Assembly (NCBI GenBank): GCA_963921825.1
Contig: OY997588.1
Coordinates: forward strand, 122,632,715-122,696,714
Direction: 5' to 3'
Length of the DNA stretch: 64,000 nucleotides
DNA from: Erodium maritimum
Taxonomy: Eukaryota; Streptophyta; Magnoliopsida; Geraniales; Geraniaceae
A model generated the notes under the pieces. It had not been told where the DNA came from, ran no database searches, and was given only the letters and a program-made list of their open reading frames with translations. Both the position numbers and the translations under genes were made by a program. Shown here one piece after another: positions 46,689 through 57,323 of the stretch; the stretch's first letter is position 1; each line of letters starts with the position of its first letter.

Positions 46689-48042
46689 AATATGTAGGAA
46701 AAGCTCTCCACTACCTCCAAGTGAGGTTCTCTCTACCCTACTTAGGGTTTACTGTAACAGCCGTCGCCGACCACCGTCCCACCGCCAGCCATCGTCCGTC
46801 CTTCATCATCTGCAACCCCTTCTTCCCCGTCGCTCATCCCTCCATACCAGCACCATGGTTCTACCCTTCTCACGCCGCCATCACGATGGCCCTCCCCCTA
46901 GGGCACCATGGTCGCCGGGCATTCCCCCCATCCTCGCCCCGTCACAACCGGCCACCTTCACCCCTTCATGATCGACCACCCCAACCCCACTTTGATCCTG
47001 CATAAGCAAGGGTGGTCCATGCATGGTGCGAGCCACGATCCGACGTGGTTGCACCCGCCTCCCTGGAGCCGACCCATGCCGGAGCCCGCCCGACCTCTCG
47101 CCACCAGTCACTACAACCGCCGCCCCCTACCGGATTGGGACCAGGGAATCCGGCGACAGGAGTCCCTGTATCAGGGCCTGGCCCCCGTCCCCTATCTGGC
47201 GCACACCACGTTCCCGGCCTACCAATGGGATCCGGTGCACTGCTTCTCCTGGTCATCGGCTTACCAGCCATGGTGTGCTAACTCGGGGATCGGGCTACAC
47301 CCTCGGATGGTTCCTCACTCCACGAGGCAAGCAAACCCTAAAAGGTTCGCGAACAGTATGAGACATGCAACCAATGGTACTCGGAGTACTACCGTTAGGG
47401 TTTTGGTACCGACTCCAACGATAGACAAACGCCTTGGAGAGGAAGTCCCAAGCCCAAAATCATACTTGAAGATCGGGGCAAAGTGGAAGATACCTGATCC
47501 GAGATTGGGAGACCTGAAGGACTGCACCTTGGCCCGTCGGGGGATCCTGCGATTCACCACTGCCGTTGGACCAAGACCCAGGGTGATTAAGACGGGTCAT
47601 AAGCAGGAGTCCAAGGCGATGCCAACCAAGTGCAAGAACGGGAAGTCAGCCCGGGGGGCTACAATCCCCGGGGGATGAATGATCCCCTAGGACGGGGGTG
47701 GGAAGGACCGTCAGGGGCCTATACCCACAGACCCGTGACATCTAAAACTGGGAAGTCTCGAGGAATCCGCAACCAAGGATATCCTTCTTTTCCGTTTATT
47801 TGGTTTAGGGCGAATAATGTTTTGGCTAGATAGTTTCTGTTATGTTACTTATTTACTTTTCGAAACGTTGGATTGAGGAACTCTTGAGTTCGGATCTGCG
47901 AAAAAAAGCAGACTATATGTATGGAACCATGTGCGCCCGATGGGCTACGGCCGATCGGGACAAAAGCTGGTGTCCGGGACTGTTAGGTCACTCCTTGTAA
48001 CCATGATGAGATCGTAATACAACTTCTTTCCCGTTTCAAAAA
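46689..48042 (+). mobile_element. Short retroposon without reverse transcriptase
   Basis: 1354 bp between perfect 16-bp duplications, ending CTTTCCCGTTTC plus an A-run, as plant LINEs do. The 5' part is a CT/CG-rich leader, so the 5' end appears native. It encodes at most one 256-codon frame with no recognised domain. Confidence 0.75.
46908..47678 (+). CDS. Hypothetical Pro/Arg-rich protein of the short retroposon
   Basis: 256 codons from ATG at 46908 to a stop before 47679. The N-terminal 130 residues are rich in Pro, His and Trp (WLHPPPWSRPMPEP); the C-terminal part is basic (KTGHKQESKAMPTKCKNGKS). I recognise no domain. Its position suggests a LINE ORF1 N-terminus or an unrelated captured frame. 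It may be a chance open frame in a GC-rich segment. Confidence 0.3.
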   Translation: MVAGHSPHPRPVTTGHLHPFMIDHPNPTLILHKQGWSMHGASHDPTWLHPPPWSRPMPEPARPLATSHYNRRPLPDWDQGIRRQESLYQGLAPVPYLAHTTFPAYQWDPVHCFSWSSAYQPWCANSGIGLHPRMVPHSTRQANPKRFANSMRHATNGTRSTTVRVLVPTPTIDKRLGEEVPSPKSYLKIGAKWKIPDPRLGDLKDCTLARRGILRFTTAVGPRPRVIKTGHKQESKAMPTKCKNGKSARGATIPGG

Positions 48043-48058
48043 AAGATAGTGGTTTTCA
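48043..48058. repeat. Target site duplication of the third retroposon, right copy
   Basis: Same 16 bp as 46673-46688, directly after the A-run. Confidence 0.9.
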
Positions 48059-48080
48059 TTATATATATATATATATATAT

Positions 48081-48321
48081 AGGAGAGCTTTCGGGTACAA
48101 ACCTTATTTCGGGTCAGAACGTAGAACTAATCTGGGTCATTGATTACCCAGATCGGATAACCACCGAAATTCAGGGGGTGGTGATTGATTACGAAATCAA
48201 TTACAAGATATGTATTAATTAAAAAGATATGCATTAAATATGGACCTTTAATTCTATGATCTAAGGGCCCAGATTGAAAGTTTGTAGTTCTGACGAAGAT
48301 ATAGAGCTTGTGCCTGATTGT

Positions 48322-48323
<2 letters not shown>
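48081..48323 (+). mobile_element. MITE in a TA microsatellite, copy 1
   Basis: About 243 bp starting 'aggagagctttcgggtacaa', bordered on both sides by (TA)n. It contains 'gaaatcaattacaagatat', also present in copy 2 in inverse orientation. Confidence 0.7.

Positions 48324-48402
<79 letters not shown>
48324..48402. repeat. (TA)n microsatellite between the two MITE copies
   Basis: Nearly 80 bp of pure TA repeat separating inverted copies. Confidence 0.95.
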
Positions 48403-48404
<2 letters not shown>

Positions 48405-48640
48405 ATGACTATCAGGTACAAATTTTATAACTTCGTCGGAACGTAGAACTTTCGATCTGGACCCTTGGTACGTAGAATTAAAGGTCCAGATTTAATGCAT
48501 ATCTTTTTAATTAATGTATATCTTGTAATTGATTTCGTAATCACACCCCCACCCCCCCTGAATTTCGGTGGCCATCCGATTTGGGTATCAATGGTCCAGA
48601 TTGATTCTACGTTCTGACCCGAAAATGGAATTGTACTTGG
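48403..48640 (-). mobile_element. MITE in a TA microsatellite, copy 2 (inverted)
   Basis: The reverse complement aligns with copy 1 over nearly its whole length, with scattered differences. Another (TA)n follows from 48641. TA-microsatellite borders recall the rice Micron type. Confidence 0.7.
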
Positions 48641-48667
48641 TATATATATATATATATATATATATTG

Positions 48668-48960
48668 TGTCTTTATCGTTAGTTAGATTATTTTATTCTT
48701 TTCTTCATAATTAATAAAAAGATAACTTGTGACTGATGGTGATCAATCACGACCAAAATGTTAAAAACTATACGCGATTTAATTTTTTCAGTTTTTCTTC
48801 AAAATACAAGTTTACACGGTGCTTGTTGTAACATGTCACCTTTATAACGACAGTTGAATATATCGAATAGTTCGCTACATGAATACAATTCCAAATAACC
48901 AAAACTAAAAAAAAAATTGACAAATACACTATACTCTAATATGTGAATAAAGAAAAACAT
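48668..48960. other. AT-rich intergenic sequence
   Basis: No feature seen. Confidence 0.4.
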
Positions 48961-48984
48961 AATGAAATTGCGCATTTGCTATTA

Positions 48985-49950
48985 TAATATTGTAAAGCAT
49001 CACCGTCCTCATCCTCATCATGAACCCTTTCAGCCTTTCTCATCTTTCTTTTGAGTTTCAGAGTCATGGTTGTTTCCGCATCCATAGATTTTTCCAAATA
49101 GTCTACTATTTCTTCATGTCATGCCGATTTGGTTGAAGAATTGAGAGAATTAACTTTTTCCCTTTGATCACAATCACAAGGTGGACGTTGAGACAATTAA
49201 GCAGAACATTCACTTTGATCATCTCCAAATTCTCCTTGAGATTGAAGATGTCATAGATGGAGATGCAGATGGCTCAACAGTGAAGATTCCATTTTGATCA
49301 GATGAGCAAGACTCTCAGGGCCTGTTCTTAGTTTTTGATGGCATGATAGTCTTCTGCTGTATCTCATCCTCAGGTTCCTTCACCTCAGACTTCCTAATCT
49401 TGTCCTGACTCTTAACAGAACTTTCACATTGATCAAATCCATTAAGTGAGCCTCCTCCTTTGGTTGAAGACTGGAGATGTCATCGATGGAGACACAGACA
49501 AGCCAGCACCAAAGTTTCCATTTTGATTGAATCCATAAGGTTCTGAAGGTAAGTGGTTATTCTCCTTAGGATGAACACTTCGGCGATGCTAATGATGGAG
49601 ACACAGACAAGCCAACAGCAAAGTTTCCATTTAGATAAAATCCACAATACTCTGATGGTTTGGTCTCGATTTCTAATGTGATGACACACTGATTCTTCTC
49701 CTGTACCTCATCCTGGTCAGGTTGCTTCACTTCAAATTTCCTAATCTTGCTCTGACCCTCAACAAAACTTCCACCTTGATCAAATTCATTGGGTTCAAAT
49801 TCATCTAGGAATGAAGACTTTGGAGATGTGATTGATGGAGATGCAGACAAACCAGCACCAAAGTTTCCATTTTGATCAAATCCACAAGACTCTGTGGGTA
49901 TGCTCTGAGTTTCCGACTACTCTGAAGAAAAGGTTTCCTGAAAATTTGAG
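48985..49950 (-). pseudogene. Decayed gene with about 85-residue tandem repeats
   Basis: On the minus strand three related units follow each other. The best (49566-49850) reads ...SASPSITSPKSSFLDEFEPN, then FDQGGSFVEGQSKIRKFEVK. A second (around 49270-49480) reads GFDQCESSVKSQDKIRKSEV and ends EPSASPSMTSSIS. A downstream acidic/basic tail (MTLKLKRKMRKAERVHDEDE) follows near 49000-49090. In-frame stops lie in the first unit (near 49920), in the second (near 49320) and in the tail. I do not recognise the family. Confidence 0.45.
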
Positions 49951-52556
49951 TTGAGGAATATACATTTTAAAATCAATTTATACAGACACATCATCATACC
50001 CAATATCGTCACACATAAACATCCTAACAATTACAGTCAAAATCAAATTAATACATCTTCACAAATGTATGTAGTAGTTGTAGAGCAATTGTGTAGTATG
50101 GCTAATATGTGGAAATGTATGTAATTTGTACATCTCAACTGTACGGTTCCAAGTTCACACATTATTTTACTATTTACGATAAAGAACATATTCCCACAAA
50201 CCTTGATCACTACATACATTTATGTATTAGTACCGACTGCCATTACCAGTTCACCATATACTGAACACCAAACAGAGCAGAAAAATATTAGCGACAGAGG
50301 AAAATAATACTAACCTGGAAAAGGAATCTCAGATACAATTCCAACAAATTTCCAGGAGGCACAACTATTTCGAAGGTAATTTTAGTATCCTGCTTGAACA
50401 TTATGACGTATCAGTATTCAATTTCCGAAATCTACAACTACATCAACCAAACAATTTGATGAAATAGAGGACATGGTTGTCAATGTCTCTAATAGAAATT
50501 GATGCCAACCGGTGCATTGATTGCTACCTGAAACCACAACCCCAAAATGGGGAGTATTCAGAGAGAGCTTAAAATCCAGAAAATAGAAATCAATTACCAA
50601 ACTGAAATCAAAGAGAATAGTGATTTGATATAATTTTTCCTTCAAACAGAAAAAAATCACATGGTTGTAAGATTCCAACTTCAGACATTATTTTACCATT
50701 TTATGATAAAAACCATAATCCCTCAAACCTTGATCACTACATACATAATAGCCCTTTCAGCAAATAGAGATCAGAAAACCTACAGCCAAGAGATCGATAT
50801 ACATTTTCTATCAAAACATCCAATTGCTTTGAACCACTGATAGTATTAATGTTAGCATGTTATTTCCTCATTCTAACATCTTACTACATTAAAAAACTTT
50901 AAAAGGAGAAAACCCATTGAACTTATTCTATTGTGTACCAAACCACAATACACTGTTCCTTGAAATTAAGAAGGCAAGAAGGCATTTGATCATGTAATCA
51001 TAATGTTTTAAGAAGGAATTTGGTCATGTAATTATAATGTTTCTTATCTTGCTCCAGTGACAAAGTGTGATGGAAGTGGCATACGAAATTTGGGTTTGGC
51101 AACTCATATCATGCTCCACATCCTTAAGCTGTCAAAAGACAAACCCTTTACAAATAGATAAAATTAGTCCATTTATATTCATATCCTCGCCAAGTCCTAA
51201 AAAGCTACACCATTCACATATGAAGGTTGCAACAAAAACAGAAAAACGGAATATTATGTAGTTACCTTCATAGTCATGGCTTGTTAACAAATATTGCACT
51301 TAAGCTTGTTGGGGAATTTAATCATTCCAACAGCTAATGCGATTAAAGTCTAGAACAATTGTCATGAGGAGTAGAATAAGATCACTCACTCTTTATAACA
51401 ATGGTTTTGCCAGTGGTATTGCATCCAATTCTCTTCAGAATACCTTTTTCCTGTACAGATGAAACTAGAGATTTGTCAAAAGAGAGACATATTAGGCAGC
51501 CAATATGGCAACTACGTATGAGGAATGATTGGATATTACTCAGTAGAATAACGCGTTGAAAGCAAAAAGCCAAAAAACATTCAATCATGAAATAAACCGT
51601 TAGTAAGGTAATTGCAAAACCGTAGGCATAAGGAACGTGCAGCTCACTAAGTCCATCCTTCAAAATATGATACAAGCAAAGCAATTACGTTGCCAGCATC
51701 AAATATGCAAATACCAGTCTCATTCCTCAAGGCAACTATGGGTGAAGTAGAAGATAAACATCTCAACGGTTGGTCAGATTGATAGAAAATGAAACACAGA
51801 TAATTGTGCCATCCTTACACAAGGATAAGGAGAAAAACAGATAAATGCCATGATTACATAAGGATACATCTAACATGAGACAAGATTAGTACAACACAAG
51901 TTTCAGCATACTACATAAGCATAAAAACAGACTAATACCAAGATTGTATACAATAAATTTAACTTAGGACATAATAGTTTAACACAAGTTTCAGCATTCT
52001 ACACAAGCATAAAGACAGACAAATGTCATGATCATATAAACACAAGTTTAACTTAAGACGTAATAGCTTAACACGAGTTTCAGCATGCTACATAAGCATA
52101 AGTTCAACTTCAACTACAGAGTACAACAGCTTCTGATATTTATATGTTTCAGAAAGCATCATCACACACTTCTAGAAGAGCAGAAAAGCGAATGAAATAT
52201 ATATATATATGGCTAATTGAGACCTCCTCCATCATCATGCTCATGCTCTGAGCAACGGGACCAGTGAAACAAACAGGAAGCAACAATGAAGCCGTGGAAT
52301 ACAAAAGCATGCTGAAACTGCAATTCGCTACTCAATGAAGTGATTCAATCAATAATCTAAGATTATAAAAAACCAGAACATCACAAGAATGCCAATTGCC
52401 TTTACTACCCCTACTACTAAAGAATCCCTCATTATGAAATAAAGGACATGTTTTTTATTTATTTTATCTTTCATGTTACTAATGTTCTCTTACTCAAATA
52501 GGCATATCAAATAAGTGAGTCAATAAAGATGAACGAGAGAAGTTATAGTAACCTCT
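49951..52556. other. Intergenic or intronic sequence, possible exon scraps
   Basis: Mostly AT-rich. Two minus-strand pieces look exon-like: 50335-50403 (MFKQDTKITFEIVVPPGNLL, ending CAG|GTTAG) and 51396-51453 (EKGILKRIGCNTTGKTIVIK, after ACAG). They may belong to the decayed gene further on. Not enough to define a gene. Confidence 0.3.
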
Positions 52557-53513
52557 TCAAGGACAAAATTTGATAGATGCATGGAATTCTATCCCGGAAG
52601 AGTGTTTGAAATGCTTGGTATGAGTCATATTTTTGTTGGTGGAGAATACACCTTCAGTGACACAACTCAGGGGAAAGTAAAGATAATGCTTTGCAGCGGC
52701 TATTCGTTCGGCTTCATCGACTTCATCAATTGCAGGGGTAACTTCACCAGTTCGAGGGGTAATGCAAATAGCCAAATATTTGTCGTACCGCATGGGCACA
52801 ACTACAAACCTCCGATTGAGAACAAAAGACTCGCCAACATTCAAAGTCACTGCATGACCTCTATCTATGTTTATCAGTGATGTAACTGATATGCCAGTGG
52901 AAAAATGTGGTGGCAGATCCTCCAAGAACTGATAAGCCGCTATTTTCCCCCCAAAGGGGATTGAACCTCCTCCTCCTCCTTCTCCCTCCTTGATCATAAC
53001 CTCGACCTCAGCACGAGCACCAAAGACCACAGAGTAACACACGACAAGCTCGAATCCGTGCTTGCCCGGAACAACAAAATAATAGCTCGAGTCCACCTCA
53101 TCATCATCCTCATCACCGTAGTAGTGGTAGCGCTCTGTATTGGCGACCAACTTATCTTTTTCGGAACCCTTCTCGTACAATTTCATCTTAACATGTAGAC
53201 GATTGGAGTCAGAGACGGCACCGAGAGGTGGTGGAGATTCATGGCGGTCGGAGAGGGAGAGGTAACTGCCGTCGTAGTAATCGGTCAGATCGAGAAGGTC
53301 GGAGTTGTCCCTGTTACGGCTGTAAAGCTTGACCTCGTTGTTGCCGACTTTGAAGGAGACGTCGCCGTAGACGTCGCAGTGAGGACGACCCTTCTTATTA
53401 CGCACTTTCACGAACATCACGCTCGTCAGATCCTCACCTTTGATCTCCTCCTTCTCCACGCCTTCCTCTGCCAATATACAATTCTTTATCCACCATTCAC
53501 GCGGAACGTCCAT
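52557..53513 (-). CDS. DUF6598-like protein
   Basis: A single-exon gene of 318 codons, the only intact ordinary host gene in the window. The fold family is suggested by VKVRNKKGRPHCDVYGDVS (about residues 32-50), SRNRDNSDLLDL, the SYLSLSD strand, the central YYFVVPGKHGFELVVCYSVV and the ARAEVEVMIK strand. This is the strand pattern of DUF6598 proteins, including the domain linked to jasmonate-induced JIP60-type proteins. No N-glycosidase (toxin) domain is present. No signal peptide is seen. A Gly-rich loop (EGEGGGGGS) lies near residues 178-186. The start at 53513 is the first ATG after the Harbinger insertion and is followed by a long uninterrupted frame. Function unknown. The call rests on recalled pattern, so the family name is uncertain, but the gene itself is well supported. 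Confidence 0.65.
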   Translation of the reverse strand: MDVPREWWIKNCILAEEGVEKEEIKGEDLTSVMFVKVRNKKGRPHCDVYGDVSFKVGNNEVKLYSRNRDNSDLLDLTDYYDGSYLSLSDRHESPPPLGAVSDSNRLHVKMKLYEKGSEKDKLVANTERYHYYGDEDDDEVDSSYYFVVPGKHGFELVVCYSVVFGARAEVEVMIKEGEGGGGGSIPFGGKIAAYQFLEDLPPHFSTGISVTSLINIDRGHAVTLNVGESFVLNRRFVVVPMRYDKYLAICITPRTGEVTPAIDEVDEAERIAAAKHYLYFPLSCVTEGVFSTNKNMTHTKHFKHSSGIEFHASIKFCP

Positions 53514-53535
53514 CCTTTCAAAACTATGGAAATAA

Positions 53536-55630
53536 GAGCAAGAACAACGATACGCACCCGCGCCCCATTTCGCGCGCTCCGGGAACGTTCCCCGCTGGCC
53601 GGTCCGCTGCAGACGCCCAAAATCCCGGTCCCGCTCCCGCTCCGCAATCGCTGGCCGAGCGCGTTGGACGCGCCTGCGCGCTCCAGCTGCGCTGCAGCCT
53701 GTGGGCGTGCCACGTGTCCCGACCGTTGCACCTCAAACGACTAGTTTTTTTTTTTAATTCAAAAATCATATACAATTTATCCCTATAAATACCCAACCCC
53801 ACTTCTCATTTTTCTCACACCATTCTCTATTTTCACTCTTTCATTCTCACTTCCTACTCGTTATTTTCGAAAATGTCCGACGACGAGGTTATGTCCGACG
53901 CTGAGGAGATGACGTACGAGGAGCTGGCTCCCCGGATGCCGACGCATGCGGAGATGGCAGCCCAACTGCCGACATATGAGGAGATGAGGGCCCAAATGCA
54001 GCCAGCTGTGCGACGTTTCCGGCGGATGATGGAGAGGCAGATGCAGGCAGTAATGCCAAGGTTCCAGAGGGCCATGCGCCGAGAGATTAACAGAAATCGT
54101 GCGGAAGCCCACATGCAGTTGATGGCGAACTATTTTGCCGAACAACCCCTTTATGGTCCTGAAATGTTCAGGCGTCGGTTCCGTATGTGCAGACCACTTT
54201 TCCAACGGATTATGGACGCGGTGAAGGCTCACGACCCTTACTTCATTGGATGGAGGCCCGACGCTGCCTCACGGCCGGGCTTATCAACGGAGCAGAAGTG
54301 CACCGCCGCTATATGGATGCTTGCGTATGGGTCCTCGGCCGATTCATTGGACGAAACTCTGCGCATTGGGGTAAGCACCATACTTGAATGTTTACGTAAG
54401 TTTTGCAAGGCCGTCATTCAGGTATTCGGAGCCGAGTACGAGCGTACACCCATAGCTGCTGACATGGACCGCTTACTCCGAGAAGGGTATGGTCGAGGGT
54501 TTCCCGGAATGGCGGGGAGTCTTGACTGTATGCATTGGAAGTGGAAGAATTGCCCAACCGAATCGCAGGGAGCCCATGGACGGGGAAGTCACCACGGGGA
54601 GAAGACGATTATGCTTGAAGCTGTAGCGTCCCGTGATTTATGGATTTGGCATGCATTTTTCGGGATGGCTGGATCGAACAACGACATCAACGTCCTCAAC
54701 CACATCCACTTATTCCAAGACGCTTACTACGGCCAAGAACTTGCTGTTGAGTACGAGATCAACGGCCATCGGTACGACCGACCTTATTACTTGGTGGACG
54801 GCATTTACCCAGCATGGGAACGGTTCGTGAAGACTATTCGGCATCCCTACGAGCCCAAAGAGAAGTTGTTTGCTAGATGCCAAGAAGGTGCTCGGAAAGA
54901 TATTGAAAGAGCTTTTGGAGTACTTCAAGCAAGGTGGCACATCATCTCCCGTCCCGCTTGTAGTTGGAGCAAACACACTTTGGCTGATATCATGCACACT
55001 TGCATAATTCTACACAACATGATTGTGGAGGATGAGCGCGAGCGGTACGAGTATGGGGAGGAGGAGTTGTTGTGGGCGCAACCTCCAGAAATGCCGAATT
55101 GGACACCACCGGAACGATGGCACCACGGACCAGGGCCATTGCCATACCAGCAACGACTGGATGCTCAACAAAGTGTCATAAATCCTGAGATCCACCATCA
55201 ACTACAACAAGATCTTATGGAGCACTTATGGGATCGCTTTGGAGCTGGTTTCCGTGACGACGACGAGTAGTCGTTTGTGCTCTTGGAGCTGGTTTGTTTT
55301 GGGTTGTATGAAAAGGGGTTGAATAAAATTAGAAGTTCATTTATATTCGTGTTGAATTTATTTATTAATTATTGGTTGTCTTTAATTATTTATTTCCAAA
55401 ATTGTTTAAATTATGACTAAATTAAACGGTATCTGATAACGAATTAAATAAAACAGGAAAATAACAAATTAATAATCCAGTCAGCACTGTTCTGCACTCC
55501 CAAGACCTCAAGGTTCAGCACTGTTGCAAAACACCCACTATTCTGCACTCACACTCCCTGACTTTTGTCCAGTCAGCACAAGGTATGCACTCCCACTCCC
55601 TGACCAAGGTCCTTTCTGTTGTACATGCTC
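53536..55630 (+). mobile_element. PIF/Harbinger element with intact transposase
   Basis: The left end GAGCAAGAACAAC and the inverted right end GAGCATGTACAAC agree at 10 of 13 bases. TAA duplications lie at 53533-53535 and 55631-55633. The 2095-bp element holds a single gene, the DDE transposase, and no Myb/SANT partner gene. Its right subterminal 'aatccagtcagcactgt' block is shared with the composite element at 17.5 kb. It lies 22 bp upstream of the DUF6598-like start codon, in the opposite orientation. Confidence 0.85.
53873..55270 (+). CDS. PIF/Harbinger DDE transposase
   Basis: 465 codons, uninterrupted, the usual length for plant Harbinger transposases. It cuts and pastes the element at TAA sites and acts in the nucleus. 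After an acidic Met-rich N-terminus (MSDDEVMSDAEEM) and a basic helix region (about 45-80), the DDE_Tnp_4 core begins. The catalytic Asp residues are D218 (GSLDCMHW) and D309 (YYLVDGIYP); the Glu is E345 (KDIERAFG), giving the expected D-E spacing of about 35. The SNNDINVL and CIILHNMIVEDER family blocks are intact. The start at 53873 is the first ATG in frame and agrees with the acidic start of relatives. All key residues are present, so it may be active, but it would need a Myb/SANT protein from another locus. Confidence 0.9.
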   Translation: MSDDEVMSDAEEMTYEELAPRMPTHAEMAAQLPTYEEMRAQMQPAVRRFRRMMERQMQAVMPRFQRAMRREINRNRAEAHMQLMANYFAEQPLYGPEMFRRRFRMCRPLFQRIMDAVKAHDPYFIGWRPDAASRPGLSTEQKCTAAIWMLAYGSSADSLDETLRIGVSTILECLRKFCKAVIQVFGAEYERTPIAADMDRLLREGYGRGFPGMAGSLDCMHWKWKNCPTESQGAHGRGSHHGEKTIMLEAVASRDLWIWHAFFGMAGSNNDINVLNHIHLFQDAYYGQELAVEYEINGHRYDRPYYLVDGIYPAWERFVKTIRHPYEPKEKLFARCQEGARKDIERAFGVLQARWHIISRPACSWSKHTLADIMHTCIILHNMIVEDERERYEYGEEELLWAQPPEMPNWTPPERWHHGPGPLPYQQRLDAQQSVINPEIHHQLQQDLMEHLWDRFGAGFRDDDE

Positions 55631-55633
55631 TAA

Positions 55634-56046
55634 GGGTTTCCAAATTCCAAGCACAGAACGGGATCAATTCATCCTTATATACATCCCTCCTACTTTTACT
55701 GGGTTCCCATTTTCACCCTAACCTTATGTAATAATTTCTCTCACTTTAACCCCTTCTCTTTCCTTTTCTTACACAATTACCCTAAATTAGACTTCGTAAC
55801 TCAATCAATCCACATATTTCGTGACTAATTAATCAATATTTAAATAGTCACCTTTTATATATGATATTTGCAATAATACACAATACGACCTTTTTATCCC
55901 TTGTAAAATAAAGTTTTGCTTGATCATATGAGGATGATTTAGGATGTAGAATGGAGAACATTAGAAAAAAATACACGACCAAATTTTTTTAATCATGGGC
56001 TTTGTTGATTTTTCGACAACTTTGTTCCCCTATATAGAAATTTTTT
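55634..56046. other. Displaced upstream region of the DUF6598-like gene
   Basis: AT- and CT-rich, with the TATA candidate near its left side. No coding signal. Confidence 0.35.
55674..55681 (-). promoter_or_regulatory. Probable original TATA box of the DUF6598-like gene
   Basis: The minus-strand reading is TATATAAG. Removing the Harbinger element and one TAA places it about 65-70 bp upstream of the start codon, right for a TATA box with a short leader. It now lies 2.1 kb away. Confidence 0.55.
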
Positions 56047-56353
56047 GGCTTAATTGTCTTCAGTACTCTTTATGTATTAGTAACATATATTTAATACCTT
56101 TATGTATTGGCAACACATTTAACAAAAATTTTGGTCAAGTTTATACTATTTTGATGTTCTGTAACCAATTCATAAGGTATGTAACTATTCTGTTATCAAT
56201 ATATAAAGAATATTAAATGATGTGTGATCAATTTATAAAGAGTACTAAATGTGTGTTACCGAAATGTAAGGACTCTTATTAGACATTATAAAACTTTGGG
56301 GTACTAATGATGATGTGTTACCAATTAGAATGGGTACAAAAGATAATTAACCC
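56047..56353. mobile_element. Short MITE with weak inverted ends
   Basis: The left 'ggcttaattgtcttcagtac' and the inverted right 'gggttaattatcttttgtac' pair over about 40 bp, including GTAACA(T/C) blocks. No convincing target duplication. Confidence 0.45.
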
Positions 56354-57320
56354 AAAAACTTTTTGTACATCATATAATCTAAATGTCTATCCAAGCAGCA
56401 AAGGCACGAGATACAAATAAGAACAAATTTTTTCTATCGAAATGAGTGATAGGATCCGTATGACACACTAAAAGAGACCCTTCTCCTTGTAGGAAGGACT
56501 GTATCATCCTCATACTCCTTGAAATGCTTCTTCATAGTCCACTGAGGAGGTGAAGTAACAGTTAGAAGACCCACACCCATAGTAGGCGTCAAAACTGTCG
56601 TCGATTCGGTCATAAAGTGACGAAAAGGTGACGTCTCAGATTCTCTCTCGACGGTTGAAGAATCATCCGACGCTGATTCTCTCCCTCCTTTTTCTTCCTC
56701 TCTCTCCTCTTTTCTTCTCCCTTAGCGTTTCTGCTCCTGCAATCTATCTATTTTCGTCAGAAACGACCAATTGAATCCGACCTCCATTATGAAGCAACAA
56801 CGAACCCAACCCTAAATCTACCCTAATCGGCCTCTCTGAACCCGACTCCTATTGTGGATACTCTTCGTGTGTGAGAAACCAGGCATGTCCCAACCAATTT
56901 GGGAGAGGTAAACAAATCATTCACTCTGTATTAACAAAAACAATCATACAAGATACACTTGAATGGATACACTTTGTTTGTTGAAATATGGATGTCAGCC
57001 AAAGCACCATCGTTTTCTTTTTCTCAAAAAGACCAACTCATTGAAACGCCTCAGGATTTTGTTTACCACAACTCATTGAAGAACCTCGGGATTTCAATTG
57101 ACCAAATCAAGGATAGAATATAATGGGGAAAAAAAAGCAAACACGAACCAAAGTTGCAAGCCTTTTATCTTGTTCCATGTCAAATTACAATCAGTTTACA
57201 GGACATTTTTCCTATTAGAAAAGGTAAAACAAATGAATTTCTGTAACAAAATGAAGATCAAACTAAATAATACTAACTAACATGTTAACGTTTTGTCAGG
57301 AAGCTTGGTATACTCTTCAA
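56354..57320. other. Intergenic sequence with a promoter-like CT tract
   Basis: 56640-56760 is a CT-rich tract of the kind found in plant 5' leaders ('ctccctcctttttcttcctc'). No open frame or domain can be attached to it. Confidence 0.3.
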
Positions 57321-57323
57321 TAT

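Noticed and set aside
52557..53513. JIP60-type ribosome-inactivating toxin
   Set aside because: Only the DUF6598-like strand pattern is seen. There is no N-glycosidase domain, so no toxin function is claimed.
53241..53744. Plus-strand 167-codon frame across the Harbinger left end
   Set aside because: It is the antisense shadow of the DUF6598-like gene extended into the transposon.
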